A stretch of 40,516 nt of DNA from an uncultured Paraglaciecola sp. (lineage in GTDB: Bacteria; Pseudomonadota; Gammaproteobacteria; Enterobacterales; Alteromonadaceae). The stretch is from positions 1-40,516 of the forward strand of contig NZ_CAKZKO010000158.1 of assembly GCF_937123705.1 (NCBI RefSeq), read 5' to 3'. The first letter of the stretch is position 1. Every line of letters starts with the position of its first letter. The translations under genes were made by a program, and so were the position numbers. This document shows positions 33,319 through 40,516 of this stretch, piece by piece. Below the pieces are notes generated by a model. The model was not told the DNA's origin. It ran no database searches and saw only the letters and a list, made by a program, of their open reading frames with translations.

Positions 33319-34251
33319 ATGAAGCTTACAAACTTAGATAGAACAAAACATTGGTACGGATTTTTGTTATCCCTAACGACTGCTATTTTGTGGGGCGTAT
33401 TACCCGTTTTTTTAACACTAAGTTTAGAAAAGATGGACGCTATCACTATTACCTTATACCGTTTTTTTGTGGCCGGGGTATTTGTGTTTTTTGTCTTGTG
33501 GAAACATCAATCTTTACCACGTTTAGCGGCGCTTGCAGGCCGCAAAGGTACCTTGTTATTTGTGGCGAGTTTGTTTTTAGTCGTGAATTATGTGTCGAAT
33601 GTTAAGGGATTAGAGTACCTCAATCCCGAAACAGCGCAGATTGTAATGCAAATCGCGCCATTTATGCTGATGTTAGGAGGAGTGGTATTTTTTAAAGAGC
33701 GTTTAACCCGCCTTGAGATCTGTGGCGCCTTGTTGCTTTTCTCGGGGTTGATGTTGTTTTTTAATGATCGATTGGCAGATTTGTTTCTTTCAGTTAGTCA
33801 GTTTAGCGTGGGGGTATTTGTCATTTTGCTTGCAGCCACGACTTGGGCCGCCTACGCCTTGATGCAAAAAACACTATTACGAAGTCTAACGGCAAAACAA
33901 TTAACTTTATCCATATATATTATTGGATTTTGTGTGTTATTGCCTTTCTCTAGGGTATCGCTATTAATGGATATGCAGATGATCCATGTATTGGCTTTGC
34001 TATTTTGTTGTGCCAACACCATAGTTGCTTATGGCGCTTTTACCGAAGCTCTTAATATATGGCCTGCGTCTAAAGTCAGTGCGGTTTTGGCTATGTCGCC
34101 CATCTTTACATTCTTGAGCATGACAGTGGCCGTAAAATGGTTACCGGGACATTTTACCGCCAGCAATTTAGACTATTGGGCCTATATAGGCGCAGCTGTT
34201 GTAATTGCAGGTTCGGCATTGACGGCATTAGGTAGGCCCAAGCAAAGATAA
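33319..34251 (+). CDS. EamA family (DMT superfamily) transporter
   Basis: The 310-residue membrane protein has ten predicted helices in two EamA repeats. The first begins SLTTAILWGVLPVFLTLSLEKMDAITITLYRF and ends GALLLFSGLMLFF; the second starts VFVILLAATTWAAYALMQKTLLR and ends with AAVVIAGSALTALGRPKQ. These proteins export amino acids, nucleosides or other metabolites. The substrate is unknown. It is divergent from pfkA, with 141 bp between the starts. Confidence 0.92.
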   Translation: MKLTNLDRTKHWYGFLLSLTTAILWGVLPVFLTLSLEKMDAITITLYRFFVAGVFVFFVLWKHQSLPRLAALAGRKGTLLFVASLFLVVNYVSNVKGLEYLNPETAQIVMQIAPFMLMLGGVVFFKERLTRLEICGALLLFSGLMLFFNDRLADLFLSVSQFSVGVFVILLAATTWAAYALMQKTLLRSLTAKQLTLSIYIIGFCVLLPFSRVSLLMDMQMIHVLALLFCCANTIVAYGAFTEALNIWPASKVSAVLAMSPIFTFLSMTVAVKWLPGHFTASNLDYWAYIGAAVVIAGSALTALGRPKQR

Positions 34252-34319
34252 GCTGTTTTGGAAAAAGTTCTCTGGCATTTTTGTTAGAATAAGCCGTACT
34301 AGTAACAAGGAAAAATAAC

Positions 34320-35501
34320 GTGTTTGATTATTGTGTAGTGGGAGGAGGCATGGTGGGCTCTGCCATGGCGCTAGGTTTAGCCAAGTTGGGGTTTAGCGTG
34401 GCACTTATTGAGCCTGCTATACCCCAACCTTTTTCGCCTGAACAACCTCCCGATATGCGGGTGTCTGCAATTAGTTTGACTTCTGAAAACCTGTTAAATG
34501 AATTAGGTGCATGGGATTATATCAAGAGCATGAGGTTATGCCCTTACAAGAGACTCTCGGTATGGGATAACCCGTCTTGTCGTACTAACTTTGATAGTCG
34601 CTCGATTGCCCAGCCTCATTTAGGCCACATAATTGAAAATCGAGTAGTGCAATTAGGTTTACATAGGAGCATTCACACCAAGCAAAACGTTACTTTTTTT
34701 GAAAACTTGAGTATTACTGGTATAGCGTCTAATGAGATATCCGAGATAAGGTTAGACAATGGTGAGCTTATTCAAGCCAAAATGCTGATTGCTGCTGATG
34801 GTGCTCAATCGGTGGTGCGAGATGCCGCTAATATAGGTGTTCAAGGCTGGCAATATGCCCAGCAAGCATTGGGTATTCAAATTAGAACTCATGTTGCACA
34901 GCAAGACATCACGTGGCAGCAATTCACACCCGATGGCCCAATGGCATTCTTACCTTTATATGATGGTTTTGCTTCCCTTGTTTGGTATCACAACCCTGCT
35001 AGTATCAAGCAGTTAAAATCAATGTCTAAAGAAAAGGTAAAACAACTTATAGTGCAACATTTTCCTGCTGATTTAGTAGACTTTGAGGTGCTAGAATTAG
35101 CTAGTTTTCCGCTTACACGTATGCATGCTAATCAATATTTCAAGGGAAACACGCTACTTATTGGCGATGCCGCCCACACCATCAATCCATTGGCGGGACA
35201 GGGGGTTAATTTAGGGTTTAAAGATGTGAGTGCATTACTTGCTGTCATTAAAGATGGTCTTGCAATATACGACAGAACAAGGCTTTTAGATCCTCAATAT
35301 GTTCCAACTTGGTTACAACAATATGAGTCAGCGCGCCGTAATGATAATCTTGCCATGATGACAGCCATGGATTGTCTATATGCTACTTTTAGTACCAATA
35401 ATTTGGGCCTGAAAATGCTACGTAATCTAGGGTTGAAATTAGCTAATCATGCAGGCCCCATAAAAAATAATGCCATGAAATACGCCATGGGCATACAGTA
35501 A
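34320..35501 (+). CDS. ubiF: 3-demethoxyubiquinol 3-hydroxylase, UbiF
   Basis: The 393-residue FAD monooxygenase has the dinucleotide motif VVGGGMVGSAMALGLA, the motif IAADGAQSVVRDAA, and LIGDAAHTINPLAGQGVNLG. Among the UbiH/UbiF/UbiI group it is closest to UbiF as I remember it: GWQYAQQ, WQQFTPDGPMAFLPLYD, and a C-terminal MLRNLGLKLANHAG. It hydroxylates the ring late in ubiquinone synthesis at the membrane. It starts with GTG, with AAGGA about 8 nt upstream. Confidence 0.88.
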   Translation: MFDYCVVGGGMVGSAMALGLAKLGFSVALIEPAIPQPFSPEQPPDMRVSAISLTSENLLNELGAWDYIKSMRLCPYKRLSVWDNPSCRTNFDSRSIAQPHLGHIIENRVVQLGLHRSIHTKQNVTFFENLSITGIASNEISEIRLDNGELIQAKMLIAADGAQSVVRDAANIGVQGWQYAQQALGIQIRTHVAQQDITWQQFTPDGPMAFLPLYDGFASLVWYHNPASIKQLKSMSKEKVKQLIVQHFPADLVDFEVLELASFPLTRMHANQYFKGNTLLIGDAAHTINPLAGQGVNLGFKDVSALLAVIKDGLAIYDRTRLLDPQYVPTWLQQYESARRNDNLAMMTAMDCLYATFSTNNLGLKMLRNLGLKLANHAGPIKNNAMKYAMGIQ

Positions 35502-35555
35502 ACTTATAATCGGCATGATACATTCCAACAGTTTAAAATTGAGAGCAGAAAACAG

Positions 35556-35732
35556 ATGACAGTATTAGTTATTTTGGCGGTGTTATTTATAGCTTTAGTG
35601 GTGATTATACCTGTTGTTGAACGCTCTAACTTTAGAATGTCGAATGAACAAATGGGCAAATTGGGTCGCTGGATCCTACCTTTGTTAGTTGTGATGGTGA
35701 TTATTCAATTGGTTATGCATTACGGCACATAA
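35556..35732 (+). CDS. Small 58-residue membrane protein
   Basis: The frame from ATG at 35556 to TAA encodes 58 residues: an N-terminal TM helix (TVLVILAVLFIALVVIIPVV), a short polar hinge (ERSNFRMSNEQMGKLGRW), and a second TM helix (ILPLLVVMVIIQLVMHY). It fills the gap between ubiF and rbgA on the same strand. The clean two-helix design and charged loop support a real gene. Ribosome site weak (GAGAGC about 9 nt upstream). The family is not recognised. Confidence 0.65.
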   Translation: MTVLVILAVLFIALVVIIPVVERSNFRMSNEQMGKLGRWILPLLVVMVIIQLVMHYGT

Positions 35733-35787
35733 ACGTGAATAACCTGTGTTGTTAACGAAATTTAGATTATTTAAATAGGCAGATTAA

Positions 35788-36801
35788 ATGGCAGTTCATT
35801 GGTATCCCGGGCATATGCACAAAGCCCAAAAAGAAATAAAAGAGGTATTGCCACAAGTCGATGTGTTGATAGAAGTGTTAGATGCACGTATTCCTTATTC
35901 GAGCGAAAATCCCATGATTGCTCAGCTTCGAGGCGATAAACCTTGTATCAAAGTATTAAGTAAGACTGATTTGGCCGACCCTGAGATCACCGCAGCATGG
36001 CAAGCATCGCTTGAAAAAGAAAGATCCGTAAAAACCTTTGCCGCCACTACAGAAGAGCCGGCCAAGATGAAACAAATCTTGGAATTATGCCGAAAAATGT
36101 TGCCCGAAAAAGAGGCCAGCGTAAAAGCGATTCACACTATGATAGTGGGCATTCCGAATGTGGGTAAATCCACACTGATTAATATTTTAGCCGATAGGGT
36201 GATTGCTAAAACCGGTAACGAAGCGGCGGTGACTAAAACCCAACAACGGATTAACTTAGGTAATGGTATTACCTTGTTTGATACACCGGGTATATTGTGG
36301 CCTAAATTAGAAAATCCCAATAGCGGCTATCGCCTTGCTTCTACAGGTGCCATTAAAGACACCGCCATGGAATACGACGATGTGGGCTTTTTTGCCGCCG
36401 ATTATTTAATTAAAGCCTACCCAGAGTTGCTTAAAGCGCGTTTTGATTTAAGCGACATACCCAATACCGAAATTGAATTTTTAGAACTCGCCGCCGCCCG
36501 CCGCGGGGCATTAATGGCAGGCGGTAGGGTGAACCTGCATAAAATTTGTGAGGTGCTAATCAATGAATTGCGCTCGGGGAAACTAGGGCGGGTAAGTCTT
36601 GAAACGCCGCAAATGATTGAAGCTGAAGTGATTGAAATGGCTAAAGTGGAGGCTAAAAAAGCAGCCGATAAAGTTGATCGTAAAGCTCGCTTTAAAACCG
36701 GCTCACTGACGCCTGACAAAAAAGATCGTAAAGAAAAACGCCAAAACGATAGAGCCGAGCAGTCGGCGCGTATGAAAAAACAATCGAATCGCAGGAAATA
36801 A
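35788..36801 (+). CDS. rbgA: Ribosome biogenesis GTPase YlqF/RbgA
   Basis: The 337-residue protein starts WYPGHMHKAQKEIKE, the RbgA hallmark, and has a circularly permuted GTPase order: G4 (LSKTDLAD) precedes G1 (GIPNVGKSTLIN), with G2 (KTQQ) and G3 (DTPG) after. The C-terminal helical domain has AAARRGALMAGGRVN. The tail (about 300-337) is Lys/Arg-rich and probably touches rRNA. It helps mature the large ribosomal subunit. G4 reads SKTD rather than NKxD, so guanine contact may use a variant residue. Confidence 0.93.
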   Translation: MAVHWYPGHMHKAQKEIKEVLPQVDVLIEVLDARIPYSSENPMIAQLRGDKPCIKVLSKTDLADPEITAAWQASLEKERSVKTFAATTEEPAKMKQILELCRKMLPEKEASVKAIHTMIVGIPNVGKSTLINILADRVIAKTGNEAAVTKTQQRINLGNGITLFDTPGILWPKLENPNSGYRLASTGAIKDTAMEYDDVGFFAADYLIKAYPELLKARFDLSDIPNTEIEFLELAAARRGALMAGGRVNLHKICEVLINELRSGKLGRVSLETPQMIEAEVIEMAKVEAKKAADKVDRKARFKTGSLTPDKKDRKEKRQNDRAEQSARMKKQSNRRK

Positions 36802-36825
36802 TGATGTTAGTGATGGCCTTGGCTG

Positions 36826-37224
36826 ATGCAAGCATGTAATTCCTGCGGCAAATGTTGTATTAAATACAGCAATGGTGACTTGTCGGCATCTGAACAAGAT
36901 ATCGACATGTGGCAGTTATTCAAGCCCGATATTGCTGCTTACGTTAAAAAGGGCCTGATTTGGTATTCGCCACAAAGTGGCAAACAATTATCTTTGTGCC
37001 CGTTTTTACGAGAAGTAAAAAATCCCCAACATCCCAACAAGCCCTTTTACAGCTGCGATATTTACTATGACCGACCAGAAGATTGCCGCTTTTACCCCGT
37101 CACCGTTAAACAAATGATCAATGACCAATGTGAAATGTTACAAGATGGGGATGTGGATAATCCCCATCAAGCACAAAAAGACTTAGACAACTTGCTCGCA
37201 GACAGTCGGCCTAGCTACGAATAA
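36826..37224 (+). CDS. YkgJ family cysteine cluster protein
   Basis: The 132-residue protein has the CxxCxxCC cluster CNSCGKCC near the N-terminus, then LCPFL, and the C-terminal CDIYYDRPEDCRFYPVT. These cysteines define the YkgJ family (zinc or iron-sulfur binding proposed, function unknown). It begins 24 bp after rbgA on the same strand and is probably co-transcribed. The Shine-Dalgarno is weak, but the ATG sits right before the first Cys motif as in relatives. It converges on the AGCS gene, with a 7-bp gap. Confidence 0.9.
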   Translation: MQACNSCGKCCIKYSNGDLSASEQDIDMWQLFKPDIAAYVKKGLIWYSPQSGKQLSLCPFLREVKNPQHPNKPFYSCDIYYDRPEDCRFYPVTVKQMINDQCEMLQDGDVDNPHQAQKDLDNLLADSRPSYE

Positions 37225-37231
37225 TAGCAAT

Positions 37232-38635
37232 CTACCAAATACCATCTTCTGACTTACCCTGAATTTTACAGTCCCCGGCTTTATAGGTAATTTCTTTACC
37301 ACTTTCTCGTTTCTTAAAGTAGTCCTGACTGATGGAAACAATAGTTGGTGTCATCCACACTATGGCGCTGATGTTGATGACTGTCATTAATCCTAGCGCC
37401 ATATCTGCCGCTGCCCAAACCTCGGGTAAGGCAGCCATTGAACCCCATAAAATCATTAACAGATAGCCAACTGTATAAGCTGCACGGCCCGCTTTATTAT
37501 CGAGTTTGAACATGTGCAAGTTACTCTCGCCGTAGGCATAATTGGCAACAACCGAAGTAAAGGCAAATAAACTAATAGCAGCGGCCACAAAATCTCCGCC
37601 GCCGGCACCTAAATGGGAACTCATAGCATTTTGAGTTAAGCGTATGCCTTCCATACCTTCACCCGATGCGCCGCCCGCTAACAAAATCACCACAGCAGAA
37701 CAGGTGCATAAAATCATAGTATCGATAAACACCCCCAACATTTGCACATATCCTTGAGACACTGGGTGGTTTGGATTAGGGCTGGCACTTGCTGCGGCAT
37801 GAGGTACGCTACCAGAGCCAGCTTCGTTAGAATAAAGCCCACGTTGCACCCCATGTTTAAAAGCCGCACCTATAGCGCCAGCACCGGCCTCCTGAAGGCC
37901 AAAGGCCGAGGTAATGATGTCCCACAACATAGCGGGCACTAAATCGATATTTAAAAAGGTGATAGCTAAGGTCACTAAGATGTAACTCACCGCCATAAAA
38001 GGCACGACCCACTCGGCAAACTTTGCGATAGCCCGTAATCCGCCAATCACAATTAGCGCCGCTAAAGATATGATCACTAAACCTGAATACAGGGTAGGGA
38101 TGTTGTATGCATGATTGAGGGCATCGGTAATGGTATTGGCTTGTACAGCACTGAAAATAAAACCATAACCGAGGAATAGAAATAACGAGAAGATCACCGC
38201 CAACCAGCGCTTGTTTAGCCCTTGCTGAATATAATAAGCAGGGCCGCCACGAAACTCGCCGTTGGCATCTTTCACTTTGTACAGTTGCCCAAGCACACTT
38301 TCTGCAAAACCTGTGGCCATGCCTAAAATCGCAATCACCCACATCCAAAAAATAGCGCCCGAGCCACCTAACGAAATCGCCACTGCTACACCGGCTAAGT
38401 TACCCGTGCCCACACGGGCAGACAAACTGGTACACAAGGCTTGAAAGGAGCTTATACCGGCCTTGTCGCTTTTAAGGCTGCCTTTCATTACCGAAAACAT
38501 ATGACCAAAGTGGCGAATTTGAATACATCCTAATTTTACCGAGAACCATACGCCCGCCGCTAATAACATGTAGATCAATATCTGGCCGTTGCCCCAAAGA
38601 ATGTTATTAATAAATGCGACTATTTCGTTAATCAA
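37232..38635 (-). CDS. AGCS family sodium:amino acid (alanine) symporter
   Basis: The 467-residue protein has about ten TM helices and the AGCS signatures SFQALCTSLSARVGTGNLAGVAVAI, GGPAYYIQQGL, and later GAAFKHGVQRGLYSNEAGSGSVPHAAASA. It takes up alanine, glycine or glutamine with sodium across the inner membrane. The start is TTG at 38635 with AAAGG about 7 nt upstream, so the codon choice is supported. The last 30 residues are polar and cytoplasmic. Monocistronic. Confidence 0.94.
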   Translation of the reverse strand: MINEIVAFINNILWGNGQILIYMLLAAGVWFSVKLGCIQIRHFGHMFSVMKGSLKSDKAGISSFQALCTSLSARVGTGNLAGVAVAISLGGSGAIFWMWVIAILGMATGFAESVLGQLYKVKDANGEFRGGPAYYIQQGLNKRWLAVIFSLFLFLGYGFIFSAVQANTITDALNHAYNIPTLYSGLVIISLAALIVIGGLRAIAKFAEWVVPFMAVSYILVTLAITFLNIDLVPAMLWDIITSAFGLQEAGAGAIGAAFKHGVQRGLYSNEAGSGSVPHAAASASPNPNHPVSQGYVQMLGVFIDTMILCTCSAVVILLAGGASGEGMEGIRLTQNAMSSHLGAGGGDFVAAAISLFAFTSVVANYAYGESNLHMFKLDNKAGRAAYTVGYLLMILWGSMAALPEVWAAADMALGLMTVINISAIVWMTPTIVSISQDYFKKRESGKEITYKAGDCKIQGKSEDGIW

Positions 38636-38768
38636 AAGGATACCTTTAACTTATTGAGTTGATACTAGAAGTGTGCCGTTTAATGGCTGATATGTCTAGG
38701 TGAAAGCAAAAGGAGGTTTCTAAGAATGAAAGGAACTAAGCCGGTTTGCTCACTCAGCCTAAAGCATC

Positions 38769-39002
38769 TAGCTCGTTTCTCGAAGCTCAAGCCAACGACA
38801 TAACTGTGGATTAAAACCAATTATCGTATTATTTAGAAAGAAAATGGCTGGGGTAGCTGGACTCGAGCCAACGACATAACTGCGGATCAAAACAATAATA
38901 TCGGAAATCGAACTATAAGAATTTGGCTGGGGTAGCTGGACTCGAACCAACGACATAGCTGCGGATCAAAACAATAATATCGGAAATCGAATTATAAGAA
39001 TT
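38769..39002 (-). repeat. Three 3'-half tRNA-Gln repeats (set A)
   Basis: Three units start near 38769, 38845 and 38924 and abut the intact tRNA-Gln at 39003 (periods 76, 79 and 79 bp). Each matches, on the minus strand, only the 3' half of tRNA-Gln: anticodon loop TTTTGATCC, T arm GTTGGTTCGAGTC and CTACCCCAGCCA. The 5' half is replaced by unrelated AT-rich sequence. The second and third units differ at only three of 79 positions. The first is the most decayed. They lie downstream of the tRNA in the direction of transcription. Confidence 0.88.
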
Positions 39003-39077
39003 TGGCTGGGGTAGCTGGACTCGAACCAACGAATGACGGGATCAAAACCCGTTGCCTTACCACTTGGCTATACCCCA
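39003..39077 (-). tRNA. tRNA-Gln (anticodon TTG), distal copy
   Basis: The 75-nt minus-strand cloverleaf starts TGGGGTA, which pairs with TACCCCA before GCCA. The anticodon stem ACGGG/CCCGT encloses loop TTTTGAT (anticodon TTG). The T arm has GTTCGAGTC, and CCA is encoded. It reads CAA glutamine codons and is identical to the proximal copy by eye. It is the fourth tRNA of the Met-Leu-Gln-Gln operon, separated from the third by three 3'-half repeats. Confidence 0.97.
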
Positions 39078-39144
39078 AAACAGGAAAAATTGTTTTGTAA
39101 CTTTTACTGATGAAATGTTGAATTAAATCAGTTTAGTAAAAAGT

Positions 39145-39391
39145 TAACTGGGAAAGCTAGGTTAGAACCAAAGACGAACTCACGGATCAAAACCAATTGT
39201 TACCCATATACATCTGAAAGAAGAATTGGCTGGGGTAGCTGGACTCGTATCAACGACATTCCTGCGGATCAAAACCATTTATCTCAGACATTTTTTTATT
39301 TATAAGATTGGCTGTGTTAGCTGGACTTGAATCAACGATATAACTGCGGATCAAAACCTTCTATCACAAAAACCAATTTATTTTGTAAGAA
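39145..39391 (-). repeat. Three 3'-half tRNA-Gln repeats (set B)
   Basis: Units begin near 39145, 39227 and 39309, and the last abuts the proximal tRNA-Gln at 39392 (periods 82, 82 and 83 bp). They carry the same 3'-half elements as set A, including CGACATAACTGCGGATCAAAA on the plus strand, with more substitutions. The unit nearest set A is the most decayed. The 67 bp between this set and the distal tRNA-Gln (39078-39144) is AT-rich with short inverted repeats and holds no gene. Confidence 0.85.
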
Positions 39392-39466
39392 TGGCTGGGG
39401 TAGCTGGACTCGAACCAACGAATGACGGGATCAAAACCCGTTGCCTTACCACTTGGCTATACCCCA
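39392..39466 (-). tRNA. tRNA-Gln (anticodon TTG), proximal copy
   Basis: Same 75-nt sequence and fold as the distal copy by eye, with acceptor, anticodon loop TTTTGAT, T arm and encoded CCA all intact. It is the third tRNA of the operon, 15 bp after tRNA-Leu. The order Met, Leu(TAG), Gln matches the start of the E. coli metT-leuW-glnU-glnW operon. Confidence 0.97.
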
Positions 39467-39481
39467 ACAATGTCTTACAAA

Positions 39482-39566
39482 TGGTGCGGAAGGAGAGACT
39501 CGAACTCTCACGCCGTGAAGCACTGGAACCTAAATCCAGCGTGTCTACCAATTCCACCACTCCCGC
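39482..39566 (-). tRNA. tRNA-Leu (anticodon TAG)
   Basis: The 85-nt minus-strand gene has the long variable arm of a class II tRNA. The acceptor stem is GCGGGAG with a near-complementary 3' strand, the anticodon stem CTGGA/TCCAG encloses TTTAGGT (anticodon TAG), the T arm has GTTCGAGTC, and CCA is encoded. It reads CUA/CUG-type leucine codons. It lies 28 bp after tRNA-Met in the operon. Confidence 0.97.
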
Positions 39567-39594
39567 ATACTTTCATTCTATAAATAGATAAAAG

Positions 39595-39671
39595 TGGTGG
39601 CTACAGCGGGATTTGAACCTGCGACCCCATCATTATGAGTGATGTGCTCTAACCAACTGAGCTATGTAGCC
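39595..39671 (-). tRNA. tRNA-Met (anticodon CAT), elongator type
   Basis: The 77-nt minus-strand gene starts GGCTACA, pairing with TGTAGCC before ACCA. The anticodon loop CTCATAA gives CAT. It closely resembles E. coli metT, an elongator tRNA: the first acceptor base pair is complete (G-C), unlike initiator tRNA. It is the first gene of the tRNA operon. Confidence 0.96.
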
Positions 39672-39702
39672 ACTAAATCACTCCGTCTCCGAAGTGGCGC
39701 GT

Positions 39703-39731
39703 ATTATGCTGATCTAGAATTTTTTCGTCAA
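39703..39731 (-). promoter_or_regulatory. Sigma70-type promoter of the tRNA operon
   Basis: On the minus strand, TTGACG (39731-39726) is followed after exactly 17 bp by CATAAT (39708-39703). Just downstream is a GC-rich stretch (ACGCGCC), the discriminator typical of stable-RNA promoters under growth-rate and stringent control. The first tRNA starts about 32 bp after the -10 hexamer. Confidence 0.85.
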
Positions 39732-39910
39732 CCGTTTTATTGCAAAAAATGTCTGTTTGGTTAGATACTAAGCAAGAGTTAGTATGTTTTGCACAATTAT
39801 ATGATTTTCAATCAGCTTTTATGGGATTTGGACTGTTAGCTGATGACATATATCTAGCTAGCCGGAGGGTCGTATCAGTCATGAATAAATAATCTCTTAC
39901 CTTCAGTCAC

Positions 39911-39935
39911 AAAAAAGCCCACTATGAAGTGGGCT
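39911..39935 (-). terminator. Intrinsic terminator of ychF
   Basis: On the minus strand, AGCCCACT and AGTGGGCT form a perfect 8-bp stem with a 4-nt loop, followed by a run of T. It lies 24 bp after the ychF stop. The roughly 180 bp between this point and the tRNA promoter holds no feature I can support. Confidence 0.9.
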
Positions 39936-39958
39936 AATTTAATTCTGGGATTAAAACG

Positions 39959-40516
39959 CTACACATTAAACCTAAAGTGGATCACATCACCATCTTTTAC
40001 TATGTAATCTTTGCCTTCTAAACGCCATTTACCCGCGTCTTTGGCACCTTGTTCACCTTTAAATTCAACGAAGTGGTCGTAACTGATGATTTCAGCGCGA
40101 ATAAAGCCTTTTTCAAAGTCGGTATGAATAACGCCTGCGGTTTGGGGGGCAGTAGAACCTTCTCGGTAAGTCCATGCTCGTACTTCTTGCACGCCTGCGG
40201 TAAAATAGGTATTTAAGGTAAGTAACTCGTAACCACTGCGGATGACGCGGTTTAGACCGGGTTCTTCTAGGCCTAGGTCGGCCATAAACTCGGCTTTTTC
40301 TTCTTCGTCTAATTCAGCAATTTCAGATTCAATTTCGGCACATACGGCTACGACTACTGCGCCTTCTGCTAGGGCAATTTCTCTAACTTTATCTAAATAT
40401 GGGTTATTCTCGAAACCATCATCGTTAACGTTGGCAATGTACATAGTGGGCTTAAGAGTTAAGAAGTTCATGTAGCTGATAAGTTTTATTTCATCTTTAT
40501 CAAGTTCAACTGAACG
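39959..40516 (-). CDS. ychF: Redox-regulated ATPase/GTPase YchF (C-terminal part, cut by window edge)
   Basis: The frame is open to the right edge, so the true start is outside. The visible 185 residues hold the end of the G domain and coiled-coil region ([21 protein letters not shown]), then [29 protein letters not shown], and the TGS domain ([45 protein letters not shown]) ending [10 protein letters not shown]. These are near-invariant in YchF. The protein hydrolyses ATP, binds ribosomes and dampens oxidative stress responses. A terminator follows. Confidence 0.96.
   Translation of the reverse strand, partial: RSVELDKDEIKLISYMNFLTLKPTMYIANVNDDGFENNPYLDKVREIALAEGAVVVAVCAEIESEIAELDEEEKAEFMADLGLEEPGLNRVIRSGYELLTLNTYFTAGVQEVRAWTYREGSTAPQTAGVIHTDFEKGFIRAEIISYDHFVEFKGEQGAKDAGKWRLEGKDYIVKDGDVIHFRFNV

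Noticed and set aside
37857..38348. 163-residue frame on the minus strand inside the AGCS gene
   Set aside because: It is another frame of the same strand and the AGCS frame has clear family motifs throughout.
38769..39391. Regularly spaced repeats that could suggest a CRISPR array
   Set aside because: The repeated part is the 3' half of tRNA-Gln, the spacers are partly repeated too, intact tRNAs sit inside, and no cas gene is near.
38769..39466. Integrative-element attachment sites (3' tRNA halves are typical att sites)
   Set aside because: Units are adjacent, with no integrase or foreign cargo between or beside them. An old repeated excision scar cannot be excluded, but nothing supports a present element.
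38768..39591. Short open frames on both strands across the tRNA-Gln and tRNA-Leu genes
   Set aside because: They are translations of tRNA sequence or its complement (for example the recurrent VGSSPATPA peptide), a common artefact.
39749..39892. 47-codon plus-strand frame between the tRNA promoter and the ychF terminator
   Set aside because: Composition is not implausible, but there is no good Shine-Dalgarno and no recognisable family. It would need conservation data.

Overview
The window looks like a chromosomal segment of a marine gammaproteobacterium of the Alteromonadales, most likely an Alteromonadaceae member near Paraglaciecola/Glaciecola. This is inferred from recognised gene content (modABC, hmgA-fahA-maiA, DUF3718, LytS/LytTR pair, UbiF-like hydroxylase, a metT-leuW-gln tRNA operon ordered as in Escherichia coli) and a moderately AT-rich composition. 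No database search was run. Most of the window is core or housekeeping chromosome. I see no prophage, insertion sequence, integrase, CRISPR array or defence island.

Layout. (1) 1-900: an intact tRNA-Pro(GGG), a decayed second tRNA-Pro copy, and the wreck of a GGDEF-EAL gene. (2) 0.9-5.9 kb: an MddA-type methanethiol methyltransferase, a DHA2-type MFS exporter, and an intact membrane PAS-GGDEF-EAL protein. (3) 6.0-10.3 kb, minus strand: an SRPBCC / sterol-desaturase-like / GNAT operon, then a GNAT / PaiB-like pair, then a luciferase-like flavin oxidoreductase. (4) 10.3-14.2 kb: the homogentisate branch of tyrosine catabolism (hmgA, fahA, maiA), divergent from a MarR regulator with a 26-bp near-palindromic operator candidate between them. 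(5) 14.3-20.1 kb: a 1675-residue membrane protein with PAS-like domains, a very long Gln-rich coiled coil built from 71-78-residue repeats and a degenerate Hpt-like C-terminus, followed by a secreted-protein gene broken by one in-frame TAG. (6) 20.2-26.3 kb: RhlE-type helicase, CreA lipoprotein, a small XRE regulator facing a two-TM protein across an inverted repeat, a DUF6768-like protein, a DUF924 protein, and the molybdate transporter modABC. (7) 26.3-32.2 kb: DUF3718 protein, M61 peptidase with PDZ, PilZ protein, Mpo1-like protein, and a LytS/LytTR two-component pair. (8) 32.2-38.6 kb: pfkA (aligned Mg-binding Asp103 is Asn), EamA transporter, ubiF, a 58-residue membrane protein, rbgA, a YkgJ-type cysteine-cluster protein and an AGCS sodium/amino-acid symporter. 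(9) 38.7-39.7 kb: a minus-strand tRNA operon Met-Leu-Gln-Gln with a strong promoter and, after each Gln gene, three repeats that keep only the 3' half of tRNA-Gln. (10) The right edge holds the C-terminal part of ychF.

The pieces most worth a second look are the tRNA-Gln 3'-half array (two sets of three units, period 76-83 bp, with a consensus that differs from the parent tRNA), the kinase-less PAS/coiled-coil protein, the MarR operator, the XRE operator region, and the terminator that sits directly in front of the LytS start codon. Cyclic-di-GMP signalling recurs (a dead GGDEF-EAL gene, a live one and a PilZ receptor), but these genes are dispersed and do not form one system.
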